Assembly (NCBI GenBank): GCA_934317215.1
Contig: CAKREH010000029.1
Location: 1 to 43,656, forward strand
Direction of reading: 5' to 3'
Length of the DNA: 43,656 bases
From: an uncultured Roseburia sp.
GTDB taxonomy: Bacteria; Bacillota; Clostridia; Lachnospirales; Lachnospiraceae
The position numbers were made by a program, and so were the translations under genes. Each line of letters starts with the position of its first letter. Position 1 is the first letter of the stretch. Below the pieces are notes generated by a model. That model searched no databases and was not told the origin of the DNA. It saw only the letters and a program-made list of their open reading frames with translations. Shown piece by piece: positions 43,160-43,656 of this stretch.

Positions 43160-43177
43160 ATGATGGCGGACCATCAT
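43160..43177. promoter_or_regulatory. Hairpin in the clpB 5-prime leader
   Basis: ATGATGG (43160-43166) and CCATCAT (43171-43177) form a perfect 7-bp stem with a CGGA loop. It lies between the promoter and the ribosome site of clpB and would be transcribed. It could affect mRNA stability or translation. Confidence 0.4.
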
Positions 43178-43220
43178 GAGTTTTCCTTCTTATTTATATC
43201 TTTTTCTGTTTACAATTTGT

Positions 43221-43263
43221 GTTATACACCAGATTGTTAGCACTGTCAATAGGTGAGTGCTAA
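43221..43263 (-). promoter_or_regulatory. clpB promoter with CIRCE operator (HrcA site)
   Basis: TTAGCACTG (43237-43245), nine bases, then GAGTGCTAA (43255-43263) match CIRCE (TTAGCACTC-N9-GAGTGCTAA) with one mismatch. On the minus strand the sigma-A -35 TTGACA (43244-43249) lies inside it and the -10 TATAAC (43221-43226) follows after 17 bases. HrcA bound here would block RNA polymerase, and heat would release it. Confidence 0.92.
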
Positions 43264-43346
43264 TTTTTTGAGATTTTTTTGCAAACCTTGATTTTACGGG
43301 GTTTGCAACACTTTTTCTTCCTTATAATCATCACTTTTTCTTGATT

Positions 43347-43374
43347 TGACACCAATTTTTTATTTTTGGTGTCA
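43347..43374. terminator. Hairpin at the end of the integrase gene
   Basis: TGACACCAA (43347-43355) and TTGGTGTCA (43366-43374) form a perfect 9-bp stem with a 10-base AT loop. The right arm overlaps the integrase stop codon (TGA at 43372-43374 on the minus strand). It is probably a terminator, though the T-run is poor; a recombination site is an alternative. Confidence 0.5.
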
Positions 43375-43656
43375 GCTAATTGCTACGTTTTCCAGTCTTG
43401 TGATTTCACTCTCAATTCTGGACATCTCACTTACATGATTGTATACGTCCATCGTTACGTCTATGTGGGCGTGTCCCATAATATATTGAAGAACCTTTAC
43501 GTCTATTCTCTTTTCTGCCATTCTGGTACAAGCCGTATGTCGCATAATGTGAGCAGATACCTTTGGTAACAATTCAGCGTTTCTATGTTCAGTCTTTGCA
43601 ATTTGAACTTCTTTTTTGTTATATGCGTCTACAATATTATATAAGATATTGTTTAT
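43372..43656 (-). CDS. Tyrosine-type site-specific integrase, C-terminal part (cut by window edge)
   Basis: The frame is open to the right edge and gives 94 residues of the catalytic domain. Visible are HIMRHTACTRMAE (the HxxR box), GHAHIDVTMDVYNHV with the second active-site histidine position and the nucleophile tyrosine, and a short helical tail. An internal TTG looked at as a start is only part of the longer frame. Such enzymes integrate and excise phages or integrative conjugative elements. The gene ends about 110 bases before the clpB promoter and may mark the border of a mobile element extending beyond the window. Confidence 0.85.
   Translation of the reverse strand: MNNILYNIVDAYNKKEVQIAKTEHRNAELLPKVSAHIMRHTACTRMAEKRIDVKVLQYIMGHAHIDVTMDVYNHVSEMSRIESEITRLENVAIS

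Overview
The window looks like a chromosomal segment of a low-GC, Gram-positive, spore-lineage gut Firmicute, most likely Lachnospiraceae (Roseburia/Agathobacter-like). This rests on AGGAGG-type ribosome sites, a CIRCE-controlled clpB, a dnaE-pfkA pair, spoVAA-spoVAB, and protein sequences typical of that family. The genus is an inference. Most genes lie on the minus strand; only thrE-type exporter genes, a patatin-like lipase and a MATE pump lie on the plus strand. No rRNA or tRNA gene was recognised.

Left part (1-5.6 kb): an AraC-type regulator cut by the window edge, a small unknown gene, a palindrome-rich intergenic repeat cassette, a sporulation operon (a 55-residue membrane peptide, then spoVAA and spoVAB), a two-gene threonine/serine exporter, the wreck of a sensor histidine kinase that has lost its H-box, and an unknown membrane protein. 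Next (5.8-12.6 kb): an ABC-F ATPase, a DUF1846 protein, a translationally coupled pair of small alarmone synthetase and membrane-anchored EAL protein whose DD motif is altered, and an orphan PfoR-like EIIC permease.

Centre (12.7-22.7 kb): a complete type III-A CRISPR-Cas system on the minus strand in the order cas6, cas10/csm1, csm2, csm3, csm4, csm5, CRISPR array (11 good repeats, 10 spacers), cas1, cas2, csm6. The repeat, read on the minus strand, ends in ACGAGAAC, the 5-prime crRNA tag known from the Staphylococcus epidermidis type III-A system. The array is therefore read in the same direction as the cas genes, with its old end next to cas1. Cas10 keeps both the HD nuclease motif and the GGDD cyclase motif, and Csm6 keeps CARF and HEPN motifs, so cyclic oligoadenylate signalling looks intact. 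A decayed twelfth repeat seems to lie one spacer length beyond the old end.

Right part (22.7-43.7 kb): an internally deleted Fic gene, a small unknown gene, a SpoU-type RNA methyltransferase, dnaE-pfkA, then an intracellular alpha-glucan block (pullulanase, oligo-1,6-glucosidase, GH31 glucosidase, YesL protein, N-truncated GH65 phosphorylase). None of the four enzymes has a signal peptide, so they probably act on imported malto- or isomalto-oligosaccharides. After this come the patatin and MATE genes on the plus strand, clpB with a CIRCE operator, and, at the right edge, the C-terminal part of a tyrosine integrase that probably marks the border of a mobile element.

No wholly new system is proven by sequence alone. 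The most unusual points are the array placed inside the csm-cas1 operon with an atypical leader, the decayed repeat, the coupled alarmone/EAL pair, and three genes (kinase, Fic, GH65) damaged by discrete deletions.
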